Shown here: in pieces, positions 9,743 to 18,830 of the stretch
Layout of the letters: each line of letters begins with the position of its first letter
Position numbering within the stretch: the stretch's first letter is position 1
From: Mucilaginibacter_A sp050954285
GTDB taxonomy: Bacteria; Bacteroidota; Bacteroidia; Sphingobacteriales; Sphingobacteriaceae
NCBI GenBank assembly: GCA_050954285.1
Contig: JBPBPL010000025.1
Location: forward strand, 1 to 64,000
Length of the DNA: 64,000 bases
Direction of reading: 5' to 3'
Program-made: the position numbers and the translations under genes
The notes under the pieces: generated by a model
What the model saw: only the letters and a program-made list of their open reading frames with translations
Database searches by the model: none
What the model was told of the DNA's origin: nothing

Positions 9743-10819
9743 TTAAACTTGTATAATTAAACCTTTTAATGATCTTCTGTTCTTTTTATACAAGTTTATA
9801 GATCTCAAATACCAAGTTATAGCCCGCTTTAGCGCAGTAACATTTAAAACGACATAGTTAATTGAAACGTGGTTTAACTCGGCCATGGTTTTTAAATAGG
9901 AATAAAAAATAGCTGCCGTAGGAATTTCCATTCCATTAGTTGGTGTATTAGTTCTTAATATTTTATCTTTTAAATATCTAAGATGTTTTACATGCATATA
10001 GAATTTTGCTGAGATCAATTGGCTTTTTAAATATGCTTTATATGATATTTTACCTAAATCAGCTAGTTGAATATTGGCCTCATATTCGTTAACCCATAAC
10101 TCTTCAAAATTAAAGTGGTTTTTATTGTTGTGAATCTGATAATGGTATCTGTTAGGGCTTAAATGCCAAGTAACCATCGTTTTGTTAATGTAATAAAAGT
10201 TCCTTCCTCCTGCTGCAACTACTTGTCCTACAAAAACCCTGTCAGTTGTACGTGGTATTCTTGGATTAAATTGTATGCAATTATCAACTATTACTTTCGT
10301 TCTAAAAATATGTTGTTGCAAAATTCCAACAGAATGAAATTCTAAATACTCAGTGTCCAAAAAAGTTTTTTTTAGATAAGTTTCCAAATTAAGCAAACCG
10401 CATTCAATCCAATTTGGATATATATGATCCTCAAATTGAATATCACTTAATATCATTGGAACCTCCGGGTGATGATTTAAGTATTCAAGAACTTTTCTCG
10501 CTTCAAAATCCACAAAACGGTCATTAACATTCATGATGATTAGGTAATCACCTTGCGCAAGTTCTATAACTTTATTCCAATTTTCAATACGGCCAATATT
10601 TTTATTGTTTTTATAATATCTTAAATTAGGAACAGTTACTTTATATTGTTCCATAATTTTGTCTGTATCGTCAGTTGAACCATTATTAACCACTAAAACT
10701 TCAAACTCAGTTTCATCCAAACCTAATTTTTTTATAGATAAAAGAAGCTCAGGAAAATTGAACCCGCCATTATATGTAGGAATACCGATAGTTAACAAAC
10801 CTTTAATTAACTGAGACAT
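9743..10819 (-). CDS. GT2 family glycosyltransferase
   Basis: 358 residues with a GT-A N-terminal domain: LLTIGIPTYNGG (about 8-19), VLVVNNGSTDDTDKI (nucleotide-binding region) and GDYLIIMNVNDRF, where the usual DxD acidic motif reads NVND. The C-terminal 150 residues are helical and basic, without transmembrane segments. It should add one sugar to the lipid-linked repeat unit on the cytoplasmic side. Donor and acceptor cannot be read. It is followed downstream by a decayed GT2 relative and preceded 75 bp upstream by the nucleotidyltransferase gene. Confidence 0.85.
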   Translation of the reverse strand: MSQLIKGLLTIGIPTYNGGFNFPELLLSIKKLGLDETEFEVLVVNNGSTDDTDKIMEQYKVTVPNLRYYKNNKNIGRIENWNKVIELAQGDYLIIMNVNDRFVDFEARKVLEYLNHHPEVPMILSDIQFEDHIYPNWIECGLLNLETYLKKTFLDTEYLEFHSVGILQQHIFRTKVIVDNCIQFNPRIPRTTDRVFVGQVVAAGGRNFYYINKTMVTWHLSPNRYHYQIHNNKNHFNFEELWVNEYEANIQLADLGKISYKAYLKSQLISAKFYMHVKHLRYLKDKILRTNTPTNGMEIPTAAIFYSYLKTMAELNHVSINYVVLNVTALKRAITWYLRSINLYKKNRRSLKGLIIQV

Positions 10820-10894
10820 ATTTTTTTGGAAGTATTGTTAATACAATATAATTGTAAAAGTCTTTAAACTTAATATTGTTGTTTAATCTGGTTA

Positions 10895-11617
10895 TCAAAA
10901 GTTTTCCAATTTTAAAAATTCGCTGTATTCCTCAGGAGTACCTAAAATGTAATGCTTGTCGGCTCTATCGAGTATATACTTTTTACCTTGCTGTATCAAA
11001 TAATCATACATAGGAGCGATATAGTATTCGCCTTTAATAGTAAGTTTATTTTTAACATGATAATCATAGGTTTCTACAAAATCATTTATTTGATTAAAAG
11101 TGTACAAGCCTGTTAAAGCGTTTGTTGATATAACTTCTTTCTCCCGTACTTCTTTTATATACTTATTTTCATTATCCAAGGCAGCAAATGAAAATCTGTT
11201 TTCACTGCTTGTAAAATAACCCAACACACCGTCAATATCAGATTGCTGTAAATTATGCTCAAGAGTAGATGAACTAAAAAAGGTATCAATGTTAAATATT
11301 ACCAACGATTCATTTTTATCACATTCCTTAAGTGCTATATAAGTAGTTTCTGCTTGCCCGCTTGTTACTTTATCAATAAAAATGAACTTACTGTTAAGAG
11401 TGGGATATAAAGTTTGAATAATTTCTTGCAAACCAAAACCATTTTCATGTTCCATTAATCCAACAAAAACAACTCTGTTGGCTAAGTATAAAGGCAACGA
11501 ATTTAAACTCCATTCTAAAAGAGTTTTTCCATGTGCTTTAAGTAACATTTTTGGAAATTGGTAACCAGCTTTTACAAATCTGGAACCATATCCTGCCATC
11601 GGAATTACAAAATTCAT
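10895..11617 (-). CDS. Sugar-phosphate/phospho-alcohol nucleotidyltransferase
   Basis: 240 residues starting MNFVIPMAGYGSRF, the G-x-G-x-R signature of nucleotidyltransferases, followed by YQFPKMLLKAHGKTLLEW with the conserved FPK lysine and an acidic VIFNIDTFF metal site. Length suits single-domain enzymes that make CDP- or UDP-activated small groups. Its ATG overlaps the stop of the HAD gene by four bases (11614-11617), so the two are translationally coupled. Together with the HAD and kinase-fusion genes it looks like a pathway to an activated phospho-substituent; the substrate is unknown. Confidence 0.8.
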   Translation of the reverse strand: MNFVIPMAGYGSRFVKAGYQFPKMLLKAHGKTLLEWSLNSLPLYLANRVVFVGLMEHENGFGLQEIIQTLYPTLNSKFIFIDKVTSGQAETTYIALKECDKNESLVIFNIDTFFSSSTLEHNLQQSDIDGVLGYFTSSENRFSFAALDNENKYIKEVREKEVISTNALTGLYTFNQINDFVETYDYHVKNKLTIKGEYYIAPMYDYLIQQGKKYILDRADKHYILGTPEEYSEFLKLENF

Positions 11618-12000
11618 TTTGATACAAGTTGTTTTTGTTTTTCTTTGGACATTGGAAGATTACCTCCGTCCTTATCGATATCGCTCCAATCCAAAAATCT
11701 GTACGCATTATCATCTATATAAACATCAGCATGAGGCTTTCCGAAATATATTTCATCATATGGAATTTCATATTGTTCAAGCCACTTTAATGTAATCAAG
11801 CTGATTTTAGCACCAACAGCACCTAAATTTCCCTGGCAAGTTTTCATGTGCCGTGCAGTGTTGATAATAATATAATGCCCGTTTTCTTTAAGGGCTTGCA
11901 AACTTTCAGGAGCACCTTTTACAGGTAAAAGATCTGCATAAGTTTCACCTTCTTCTTTTAACTTGCAAATAACACCGTCTAAATCAATACAAATTTTCAT
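11614..12000 (-). CDS. HAD-superfamily phosphatase of capsule-locus type
   Basis: A compact 128-residue HAD protein without a cap domain. Motif I is DLDGV with Asp6 and Asp8, motif II is in INTARHM, the motif III lysine is in FGKPHAD and the motif IV acidic pair is in VYIDDNA. Such small HADs recur in capsule loci beside nucleotidyltransferases, where they remove a phosphate from a biosynthetic intermediate. Four-base overlap with the nucleotidyltransferase gene and 11 bp to the kinase-fusion gene indicate one operon. The substrate is inferred only from context. Confidence 0.8.
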   Translation of the reverse strand: MKICIDLDGVICKLKEEGETYADLLPVKGAPESLQALKENGHYIIINTARHMKTCQGNLGAVGAKISLITLKWLEQYEIPYDEIYFGKPHADVYIDDNAYRFLDWSDIDKDGGNLPMSKEKQKQLVSK

Positions 12001-12011
12001 ACTAAGTTTAT

Positions 12012-13628
12012 TTATAAATTCTCGTTTATTAATTTAATTCCATGGATATACATAATTCTTTGTCTACTGCTGGAATCTTCATGCAGAGGAGGCATTGTTA
12101 AAAATAAAGTCCCCACTATCACCATGATATCTTTTATCGAATACCCTAAATTGGATACAAGTTGCTGCGCTTTCTCAGCGATAATTGTGTTGTTGTCTTT
12201 ATAAAAAATATTATAGGTTATATTTTTACCATCAAAATCAACATTATAAAGATTATTAACCAAGTAATCATATCCTCCTACTGCAGAATGCAACAACTTT
12301 GCAATATCATATTTAATATCGCCGTATAATCCTTTATATTTATTGCCAAAACTTCCGCGCGGATCTATTAATTTTATTAAACGATGCGGTACATCATATA
12401 ACAAGTTATTGAAACAAAAGTCACCATGAACAACACAAAAATCATCTTCCGAATAAAGCTGTTCTATTTTTTCAAATAATTTGTCTTTAATTTGATAAAA
12501 ACTTTTGTACATAATACCATTAACATTCACATCTTCAGTAACTAAATATTTATAGTCATCATTCAACTGTTTATAAAATTCTTCAACCCTATCACTAATT
12601 TTACCAACATAAAAATCCAAGTAAGCTTGCTTACCAATGGAATAACCTTCTTTAATAAATAACTTTATAACTGATTCCAGATCTAAAAAAATTCGCGTCC
12701 AAACCTCGTCTTTTAAGTCCCAAAACAATTGGAGTTCTGCTATACTTGGATAACCATAAAACTCCATTGAATAAGAACCGGACTTTGTTTCTGAATCATA
12801 ATTAAATCCGCTAATAATTCTTGGAAACAGGATTGATAATTTAGCAGGAATCGATAATATAAATTCTGCCTCGTTTTTCAGCTTTGAATGGTTTGTTGAT
12901 TGCTTTTTTAATATGCCTAATTCATTTACTGAAACAGAGTTAAAAGAACGGCTAGCTATTAACTTTAACTTGGATTGGTAATAATTAATTTCGTGTCCGG
13001 CATCGATCCAATCATCCAATACAAATCTTAAAGAAGATAAAATGTTATTATCAACGCGATTTAAATACACAAAAACTTCCATCAAATCCGACTGATGAAT
13101 TACTTGATTTACAGCTTTAGTAAGTAGAATTGTATCCAAATTAAAAACACCAATAAAAGCATTTCCCAACTTTTTAATTGGGCTTGATTTGAAAAGAAAT
13201 TCTACTAAACCTTTATCAGTATTTATACAAGACCAGTCATTGTTATAAGATAAAGCTTTTTCTAAAAATACAGTTTCAGATTCTGGAAAAAGTGTAGGAA
13301 TCGAAGTTACTAAATTTACGATTGTTTGTGAAGATTCTTGGACCTGCGATAAAGCAAAATGTAACGATGCATTAACACCATGTGTATCTGGAACTTCTAT
13401 TATTTCGAAATCAAACTCTTCTAAATTTACACTTTTTTGTATATTTTCTGTATCACTCTTGTTTACAACAAAATATATTTTGCAGTCGTAGTTTCTGTAA
13501 AATTCTAAGTGATATAATATTAAAGGTTTAGTATTAATAGGAATTAATGCCGGCGATGCATAATAAGCTTTAATGAACGATAGTTTATTTGAAATATTTC
13601 CGGCGGCCAGTATAAGTACGTTTTTCAT
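12012..13628 (-). CDS. Nucleotidyltransferase-like / APH-type kinase fusion protein
   Basis: 538 residues with two parts. Residues about 1-230 resemble a nucleotidyltransferase (NVLILAAGNISNK, then PALIPINTKPLILYHLEFY) but lack the clean GxGxR signature, so this half may be inactive or altered. Residues about 240-538 are an aminoglycoside-phosphotransferase/choline-kinase fold with catalytic VHGDFCFNN (His near 398) and the metal-binding KLIDPRGSFG. The arrangement parallels LicC/LicA-type pairs, here fused. A plausible job is phosphorylating a small alcohol or a glycan end. It sits between the HAD and WavE genes, 12 bp from WavE. Domain calls are good; the reaction is inference. Confidence 0.75.
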   Translation of the reverse strand: MKNVLILAAGNISNKLSFIKAYYASPALIPINTKPLILYHLEFYRNYDCKIYFVVNKSDTENIQKSVNLEEFDFEIIEVPDTHGVNASLHFALSQVQESSQTIVNLVTSIPTLFPESETVFLEKALSYNNDWSCINTDKGLVEFLFKSSPIKKLGNAFIGVFNLDTILLTKAVNQVIHQSDLMEVFVYLNRVDNNILSSLRFVLDDWIDAGHEINYYQSKLKLIASRSFNSVSVNELGILKKQSTNHSKLKNEAEFILSIPAKLSILFPRIISGFNYDSETKSGSYSMEFYGYPSIAELQLFWDLKDEVWTRIFLDLESVIKLFIKEGYSIGKQAYLDFYVGKISDRVEEFYKQLNDDYKYLVTEDVNVNGIMYKSFYQIKDKLFEKIEQLYSEDDFCVVHGDFCFNNLLYDVPHRLIKLIDPRGSFGNKYKGLYGDIKYDIAKLLHSAVGGYDYLVNNLYNVDFDGKNITYNIFYKDNNTIIAEKAQQLVSNLGYSIKDIMVIVGTLFLTMPPLHEDSSSRQRIMYIHGIKLINENL

Positions 13629-13640
13629 GGATAATATTCT

Positions 13641-14759
13641 TTACTTGGATAGCCCCAAAGTTCGGGATGCAGTATATCTTTTCAAGGAATCCCAAAATTT
13701 AGATGTACCATAGTTGAACAATCTGTGTTGCGCCCTAAAAAGTATTCTTGATGCGTTACTCATATATACCTGGCCTACAAGTTTCCACTTGTATAATTTA
13801 GTAATGCCTTGACTATACATTTTGCTAAGCCGTAACCATTCTTCATGCGTGTATAAATCATGGTCAGTATGTGCTGTCATTTTTTTAGGAAGAATTACGC
13901 CAAGCCGAACAGCATCCTCAATGACGAAATTGTTAACGATAGACATATCAGAAGCTAAAATTTTGTTTGCAGGAATATGGCTGTAATGCTTCAACTCTAA
14001 ATTCAGACCGTACTTTTTGCAGAAAGCGTACCAGATGTATTGTTCAGCACCAAACTTCATTCTATGAAAACCACCTATAAGTGCGTTGTTGAATATTTGT
14101 TTTTCTAACGGGAACGCTTGAGTCGTTTGTGGTTCAGGTTGAACTGGAATATCCCAAAGATTTAACAAATCTTCCAACAATCCAACCTGAAAAATATCAC
14201 TGGGATGTATAAGTTGTGCAATTCTGCGGGGATTCCTGGTGTACTTTGTAGGTATTACTATCCTTTGTTTAAAAAATTGGTATTGTTTTCCCCGGGGATA
14301 TTCTTTTAAATAATTAATAAAGTCAGTATCAGTAAGCTTACAATCACCCCGCATTTTTACGGCGTAAATTTTGGTTGCAGCTTTTAAACCATTGTAAGTT
14401 GATACAATTTGCCGACTGTTATTATTAAGATAAGTTGGATCATTAACATGATATGCAATTGCGCCGGGATCTTTGTTAAAAATCACCTTATGATAAGTTA
14501 AATGTGATACATCACTTCCTTCCCAAGTTGATAAAATTATTTCTGCTTTCGGCATGAAATTTTTCAAACTTTCAATACATTGTAAAGTAAGTTGCTTTTC
14601 ATAAGGATCGCCGGGTAAACCTAAAACCTTACCTTGTACAATTACAGAAATACTATCCAATACATTTTTTCGTAAAATTTCGTTTTTCCTAATTTCCTCC
14701 TTCAAAGCTTCCTTCTTTGAAATCTCACTCTTATCGTTCATATTACTATTTGATACCAT
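13641..14759 (-). CDS. WavE family lipopolysaccharide/capsule biosynthesis protein
   Basis: 372 residues. After a charged N-terminal tail the segment SISVIVQGKVLG opens a WavE-like domain, continuing with PKAEIILSTWEGSD and KMRGDCKLTD, the latter a DxD-like acidic site of a GT-A fold. WavE was named from the Vibrio cholerae LPS core cluster and is thought to be a glycosyltransferase. The start chosen follows the first ATG; a second in-frame ATG lies five codons later. The gene follows Wzt after a 197-bp spacer and leads into the kinase-fusion/HAD/nucleotidyltransferase set. Family is fairly sure; acceptor and donor unknown. Confidence 0.75.
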   Translation of the reverse strand: MVSNSNMNDKSEISKKEALKEEIRKNEILRKNVLDSISVIVQGKVLGLPGDPYEKQLTLQCIESLKNFMPKAEIILSTWEGSDVSHLTYHKVIFNKDPGAIAYHVNDPTYLNNNSRQIVSTYNGLKAATKIYAVKMRGDCKLTDTDFINYLKEYPRGKQYQFFKQRIVIPTKYTRNPRRIAQLIHPSDIFQVGLLEDLLNLWDIPVQPEPQTTQAFPLEKQIFNNALIGGFHRMKFGAEQYIWYAFCKKYGLNLELKHYSHIPANKILASDMSIVNNFVIEDAVRLGVILPKKMTAHTDHDLYTHEEWLRLSKMYSQGITKLYKWKLVGQVYMSNASRILFRAQHRLFNYGTSKFWDSLKRYTASRTLGLSK

Positions 14760-14880
14760 TAGGAAAGCTTAAAACCAGTTGAAATTTTAGTGTTTGTTTT
14801 GAATCTATTTTTAAATTATTATAATGCTTGTTTTATGCACATAATTTGTGTTTGCAGAAAATCTAATGTTTTTTAGGTGT

Positions 14881-14892
14881 TAAAAGAAGCAT
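14881..14892 (+). repeat. Dispersed 12-mer, TAAAAGAAGCAT form
   Basis: Exact forward copy preceded by TTTTTTAGGTGT, in the 197-bp spacer between the Wzt and WavE genes. Confidence 0.75.
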
Positions 14893-14956
14893 TGATATTA
14901 AGCGAACAAAGTTTAAATTTACTATTAGCTTTCATCTTTAAAATAGCTTTATATCA

Positions 14957-16222
14957 TCATTTAATTTGCCAGTTAGTCCTGATCAAACTTGTTTTTCCTT
15001 TACGCGATCCCAGTAAAAACTTTCTACCCAAACCATTAATATTTCCTAATGAAAATGACAAGTTACATTCGTTATCAATTATCTTTTCTTTGTTGTGAAT
15101 CCCTACATCAAACTGAATTTTATAATCTCCTTCAGCTAAAGTATTAGCCGGGATTTTAAAAGTTTTTTTAAATTTTTTTGCCGGAAATATAGAATGTCCT
15201 TCTTCTTCATCATCATATAACACATAAGCAACTTCGTACTCAAATTGTGACCATAAAGTAAATCCAAGTACAACATCCATTATTGGTTTAAAAGCTTCAC
15301 CTTCAATTTCAATAATGATGGCTGTATTGGTATGAAAACCGTTTATCTTATCTTCTGCATGTACTGCTGTTCTAAAAATTCGTATATCTTTATTACCTTC
15401 ATTTCCTATCCATTCTTGCTTGTCATTATATTGACTGTCGCCTAAATAAGCAGAGACTACTGTATTGATATTCCCTTCTGTTACAAGCTTTCCGTTTTTT
15501 AAATAAATTCCGGTGTTACAAAGTGTACTTACTGCAGACATGTTATGACTTACAAATAGCACCGTTCGACCCTCTCCTTTACTTACATCGCCCATTTTAC
15601 CCAAACATTTTCGTTGAAATTCAGCATCTCCAACAGCCAGAACTTCATCAACGATTAATATTTCTGATTGAAGATAAGCTGCAACAGCAAAAGCCAACCG
15701 TACATACATGCCACTGCTATAACGTTTTACAGGGGTATCAATATACCGTTCTACACCCGAAAAATCCACGATCTCATCAAATTGACGCGCTATTTCCTTT
15801 TTGCGCATTCCAAGTATGGCACCATTTAAAAAAACATTTTCGCGGCCAGTAAGTTCAGGATGAAAGCCCGTACCAACCTCCAACAAACTTGCAATACGAC
15901 CATGTGCTTTTATTATACCGGTAGTTGGAGCTGTAATACGACTAAGCAATTTCAGCAAAGTGCTTTTGCCTGCTCCATTACGGCCAATAATGCCTACCGC
16001 ATCTCCCTGTGCAATTTTTAAATTAATGTCTTTTAAACTCCATACAACATTGCTTTTTCCTTTTACCGTCCGATCATTCGGCTCTCCAATTTTTAAAAAT
16101 GGATCTTCTTTTCCTCTGATTTTACTCCACCAGCGATGCAAGTCATGTCCTAAACTACCCGTACCAAACTCGCCCAACCGATATGCTTTTGATATATTTT
16201 CTAATTCTATTACCGTGTTCAT
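14957..16222 (-). CDS. Polysaccharide ABC exporter ATPase with C-terminal glycan-binding domain (Wzt-like)
   Basis: 421 residues. The ATPase half has Walker A GRNGAGKST (80-88), signature YSSGM (168-172) and Walker B ILIVDE (188-193). Residues about 265-421 form a beta-rich extension matching the Wzt C-terminal domain, which in characterised O-antigen exporters recognises the non-reducing terminal modification before export. It is 36 bp downstream of its permease gene. Presence of this domain suggests the exported glycan carries a chain-end cap, perhaps made by the kinase-type genes next downstream. Family is certain; cap recognition is by analogy. Confidence 0.92.
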   Translation of the reverse strand: MNTVIELENISKAYRLGEFGTGSLGHDLHRWWSKIRGKEDPFLKIGEPNDRTVKGKSNVVWSLKDINLKIAQGDAVGIIGRNGAGKSTLLKLLSRITAPTTGIIKAHGRIASLLEVGTGFHPELTGRENVFLNGAILGMRKKEIARQFDEIVDFSGVERYIDTPVKRYSSGMYVRLAFAVAAYLQSEILIVDEVLAVGDAEFQRKCLGKMGDVSKGEGRTVLFVSHNMSAVSTLCNTGIYLKNGKLVTEGNINTVVSAYLGDSQYNDKQEWIGNEGNKDIRIFRTAVHAEDKINGFHTNTAIIIEIEGEAFKPIMDVVLGFTLWSQFEYEVAYVLYDDEEEGHSIFPAKKFKKTFKIPANTLAEGDYKIQFDVGIHNKEKIIDNECNLSFSLGNINGLGRKFLLGSRKGKTSLIRTNWQIK

Positions 16223-16258
16223 TTTTTCAATTATAAAGTTGAATCAGCAGATATACTT

Positions 16259-17134
16259 TCAGACGGTATCTATAAATGTACGTTCGGCTTTATTAAAAAA
16301 CACAAGCCCAATAATTAATATGATCGTTATTATTGATGCGCTTAAACCAAGAGATGACCACGAAAATGATCCTGCGCCTAAATATCCATATCTAAATGTT
16401 TCAAGAAGTGGTGTCATAGGATTAAGAGCAACCAGCCATTTAAATTTTGCAGGAGCAGCAGATAAAGGATAAACTACCGTTGAAGCCCACATTAAAAGCT
16501 GAACACCAAAACCCACTAAAAATGCTAAATCACGATATTTTGTAGTTAGTGATGAAACAATCATACCTAGTCCTAATCCAAACATGGCCATTAACAAAAG
16601 TAATACAGGCAAAAGTAAAGCATAAATATTCACTCCAAGTATTTCATTTTTATGTATATACCACAACATCATGATTACCATTAGGAGGAGATAAATACAA
16701 AATTTGATTAGATTACTACATACAATACTCAACGGAACTATTATTCTTGGAAAATATACTTTTCCAAAAATATGAGCATTGTCCATAAATACATTGGATG
16801 TTTTATTTAGACACTCTGCAAAGTAGTGCCAACAAGTAATGCCAGCCAGATAAAATAACGGTCTTGGAATCCCATCAGTAGCTATTCCTGCCAAACTGCC
16901 GAATATATAGGAGTAGATTAAAATAGTAAATAAGGGTTGCAGAAAAAACCATAACGGACCGAGAACAGTTTGTTTATAAAATGAAACAAAATCTCTTCTA
17001 ACTAACAATTTGAATAAATCTCTATATAACCATGTTTCATCTAACTTAAATTTAAAAGTGCTTTCTGGCTTAACTATAATATTCCAGTAAGTGCTATTTG
17101 TATCAATATAATTATTATTATCTATCTGACTCAT
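16259..17134 (-). CDS. ABC-2 type polysaccharide export permease (Wzm-like)
   Basis: 291 residues with six predicted membrane helices and the ABC-2 export signature near the N-terminus (FYKQTVLGPLWFFLQPLFTI). It pairs with the ATPase 36 bp downstream to flip or export undecaprenyl-linked polysaccharide across the inner membrane. It is the first gene of the left minus-strand block. Its start lies 254 bp from the divergently transcribed MBOAT gene, so a promoter for this block should lie in that gap. Confidence 0.92.
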   Translation of the reverse strand: MSQIDNNNYIDTNSTYWNIIVKPESTFKFKLDETWLYRDLFKLLVRRDFVSFYKQTVLGPLWFFLQPLFTILIYSYIFGSLAGIATDGIPRPLFYLAGITCWHYFAECLNKTSNVFMDNAHIFGKVYFPRIIVPLSIVCSNLIKFCIYLLLMVIMMLWYIHKNEILGVNIYALLLPVLLLLMAMFGLGLGMIVSSLTTKYRDLAFLVGFGVQLLMWASTVVYPLSAAPAKFKWLVALNPMTPLLETFRYGYLGAGSFSWSSLGLSASIITIILIIGLVFFNKAERTFIDTV

Positions 17135-17388
17135 TAATGTATAATGTGTACAATTTGCCTACAAGAAAGGTGTATTAGGTAGATTTATCGGAAATAAAAC
17201 GCTCTTTTTCAAGCGATTATGAGTAGCTGCAAGTAGTAGGTTACTACCGTATATACCTGTTTTAAGGTAACTTATCGTAAATTTTAATATCTCCTAAACA
17301 ATACGTTTAGAAAATATGTTTTCAAGTAATAAAATATTTTTAACCAGCCGTTCCGGAGTTATTTTTAATTATAAACCTCTTAAAACGG

Positions 17389-18825
17389 ATGTTATTCAAT
17401 TCAATTACATTTCTTCTATTTTTACTTATTGTATTCACTTTATATTGGTTTGTATTTAACAAAACTTTGAAGTGGCAAAATGTCTTAATCCTTTTAGCGA
17501 GCTACGTATTTTATGGATGGTGGAGCGAAAAGTTTTTAATACTTTTAATTGTATCCACTTGTCTTGATTATTTATATGGATTTGGAGTTGCATCGCCAAA
17601 CCGAAAAAAATCAAAACTGTTTTTATGGCTAAGTATTATTAACAACCTAGGCATTTTAGGAGTATTTAAATATTATAACTTTTTTGCATTACAATTTCAG
17701 CATGTATTTAATATAATAGGCTTTCATACCAATCCTGTTTTTCTTCAAATTGTATTGCCTGTAGGAATTTCATTTTACACATTTCACGGCATGTCTTATG
17801 TATTTGATATTTATAGAAATGTCAGAAAGCCGGTTTCAAACTTTGTAGATTACTCGGTATTTGTATCATTTTTTCCACTGCTTGTTGCTGGGCCAATTGA
17901 ACGCGCCAACCATTTACTGCCACAAGTACAATCTAAACGGTTTTTTAATTACACACAAGCAGTTGAAGGTTGTCGTTTAATTGTGTGGGGAATGTTTAAG
18001 AAAGTAGTAATTGCTGATAGTTTGGCAATCATAGCTGATAATATATTTACAAATTATCATCGTTATAATGCATTTACATTAATTATTGGTGCAATTGCTT
18101 TCAGTTTTCAAATTTATGGAGATTTTAGTGGCTACTCTGATATTGCTTTAGGAACAGCTAAACTTTTTGGATTTGAACTTTTAAGTAATTTCAAGTTCCC
18201 TTATTTCTCTCGAAACATTGCAGAATTTTGGAGAAGATGGCATATTTCGTTGTCTTCCTGGTTTAAAGATTATTTATATATACCGCTTGGTGGTTCAAAA
18301 GAAGGCAGAATAAAAGCCATCAGAAATACATTTATCATATTTATAGTAAGTGCATTCTGGCATGGTGCAAGTTGGAATTATATTACTTGGGGATTTATCC
18401 ACGCTTGCGGATTTTTACCTGTGTTAATATTAAAACGAAATCGCAAATATATTTCTGACGTTGTTGCCCAATCTAAACGTATTCCTAATACAAAGGAGCT
18501 TTTACAGATGATAGTTACTTTTATATTCGTGACTTTCGCCTGGATATTCTTTAGATCAAAAAGTTTATATGACGGTTTGGGTTACATCAAACAAATTATA
18601 AATAGTAGTTTTTATCATCCAAAACAGTTTTTAGCACTTCCCATGGGACTAAGTTCATTTTTATATATCATACCTTTTGTGCTTATCGATTGGAATTTCA
18701 GACACAATGAAAGAAAATTGAAATTTAAAAATCAATTTTATAAAAACTTATTTTATATAGTTTTAGGATTATTAGTCTTCTTTTATTTCGGTAAAAGAAG
18801 CAGCTTTATTTACTTCCAATTTTAA
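17389..18825 (+). CDS. MBOAT family O-acyltransferase (AlgI-like)
   Basis: 478 residues, about ten to twelve membrane helices. Diagnostic motifs are VGISFYTFHGMSYVFD, FSGYSDIALG, the WRRWHISLSSWFKDYLY segment and the catalytic-histidine region SAFWHGASWN. AlgI-type MBOAT proteins pass acyl groups, usually acetyl, across the inner membrane to exported glycans. It is on the plus strand inside an otherwise minus-strand polysaccharide locus and is followed after 5 bp by an SGNH-like partner. The pair probably O-acetylates the exported polysaccharide. Confidence 0.92.
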   Translation: MLFNSITFLLFLLIVFTLYWFVFNKTLKWQNVLILLASYVFYGWWSEKFLILLIVSTCLDYLYGFGVASPNRKKSKLFLWLSIINNLGILGVFKYYNFFALQFQHVFNIIGFHTNPVFLQIVLPVGISFYTFHGMSYVFDIYRNVRKPVSNFVDYSVFVSFFPLLVAGPIERANHLLPQVQSKRFFNYTQAVEGCRLIVWGMFKKVVIADSLAIIADNIFTNYHRYNAFTLIIGAIAFSFQIYGDFSGYSDIALGTAKLFGFELLSNFKFPYFSRNIAEFWRRWHISLSSWFKDYLYIPLGGSKEGRIKAIRNTFIIFIVSAFWHGASWNYITWGFIHACGFLPVLILKRNRKYISDVVAQSKRIPNTKELLQMIVTFIFVTFAWIFFRSKSLYDGLGYIKQIINSSFYHPKQFLALPMGLSSFLYIIPFVLIDWNFRHNERKLKFKNQFYKNLFYIVLGLLVFFYFGKRSSFIYFQF

Positions 18826-18830
18826 CAATT

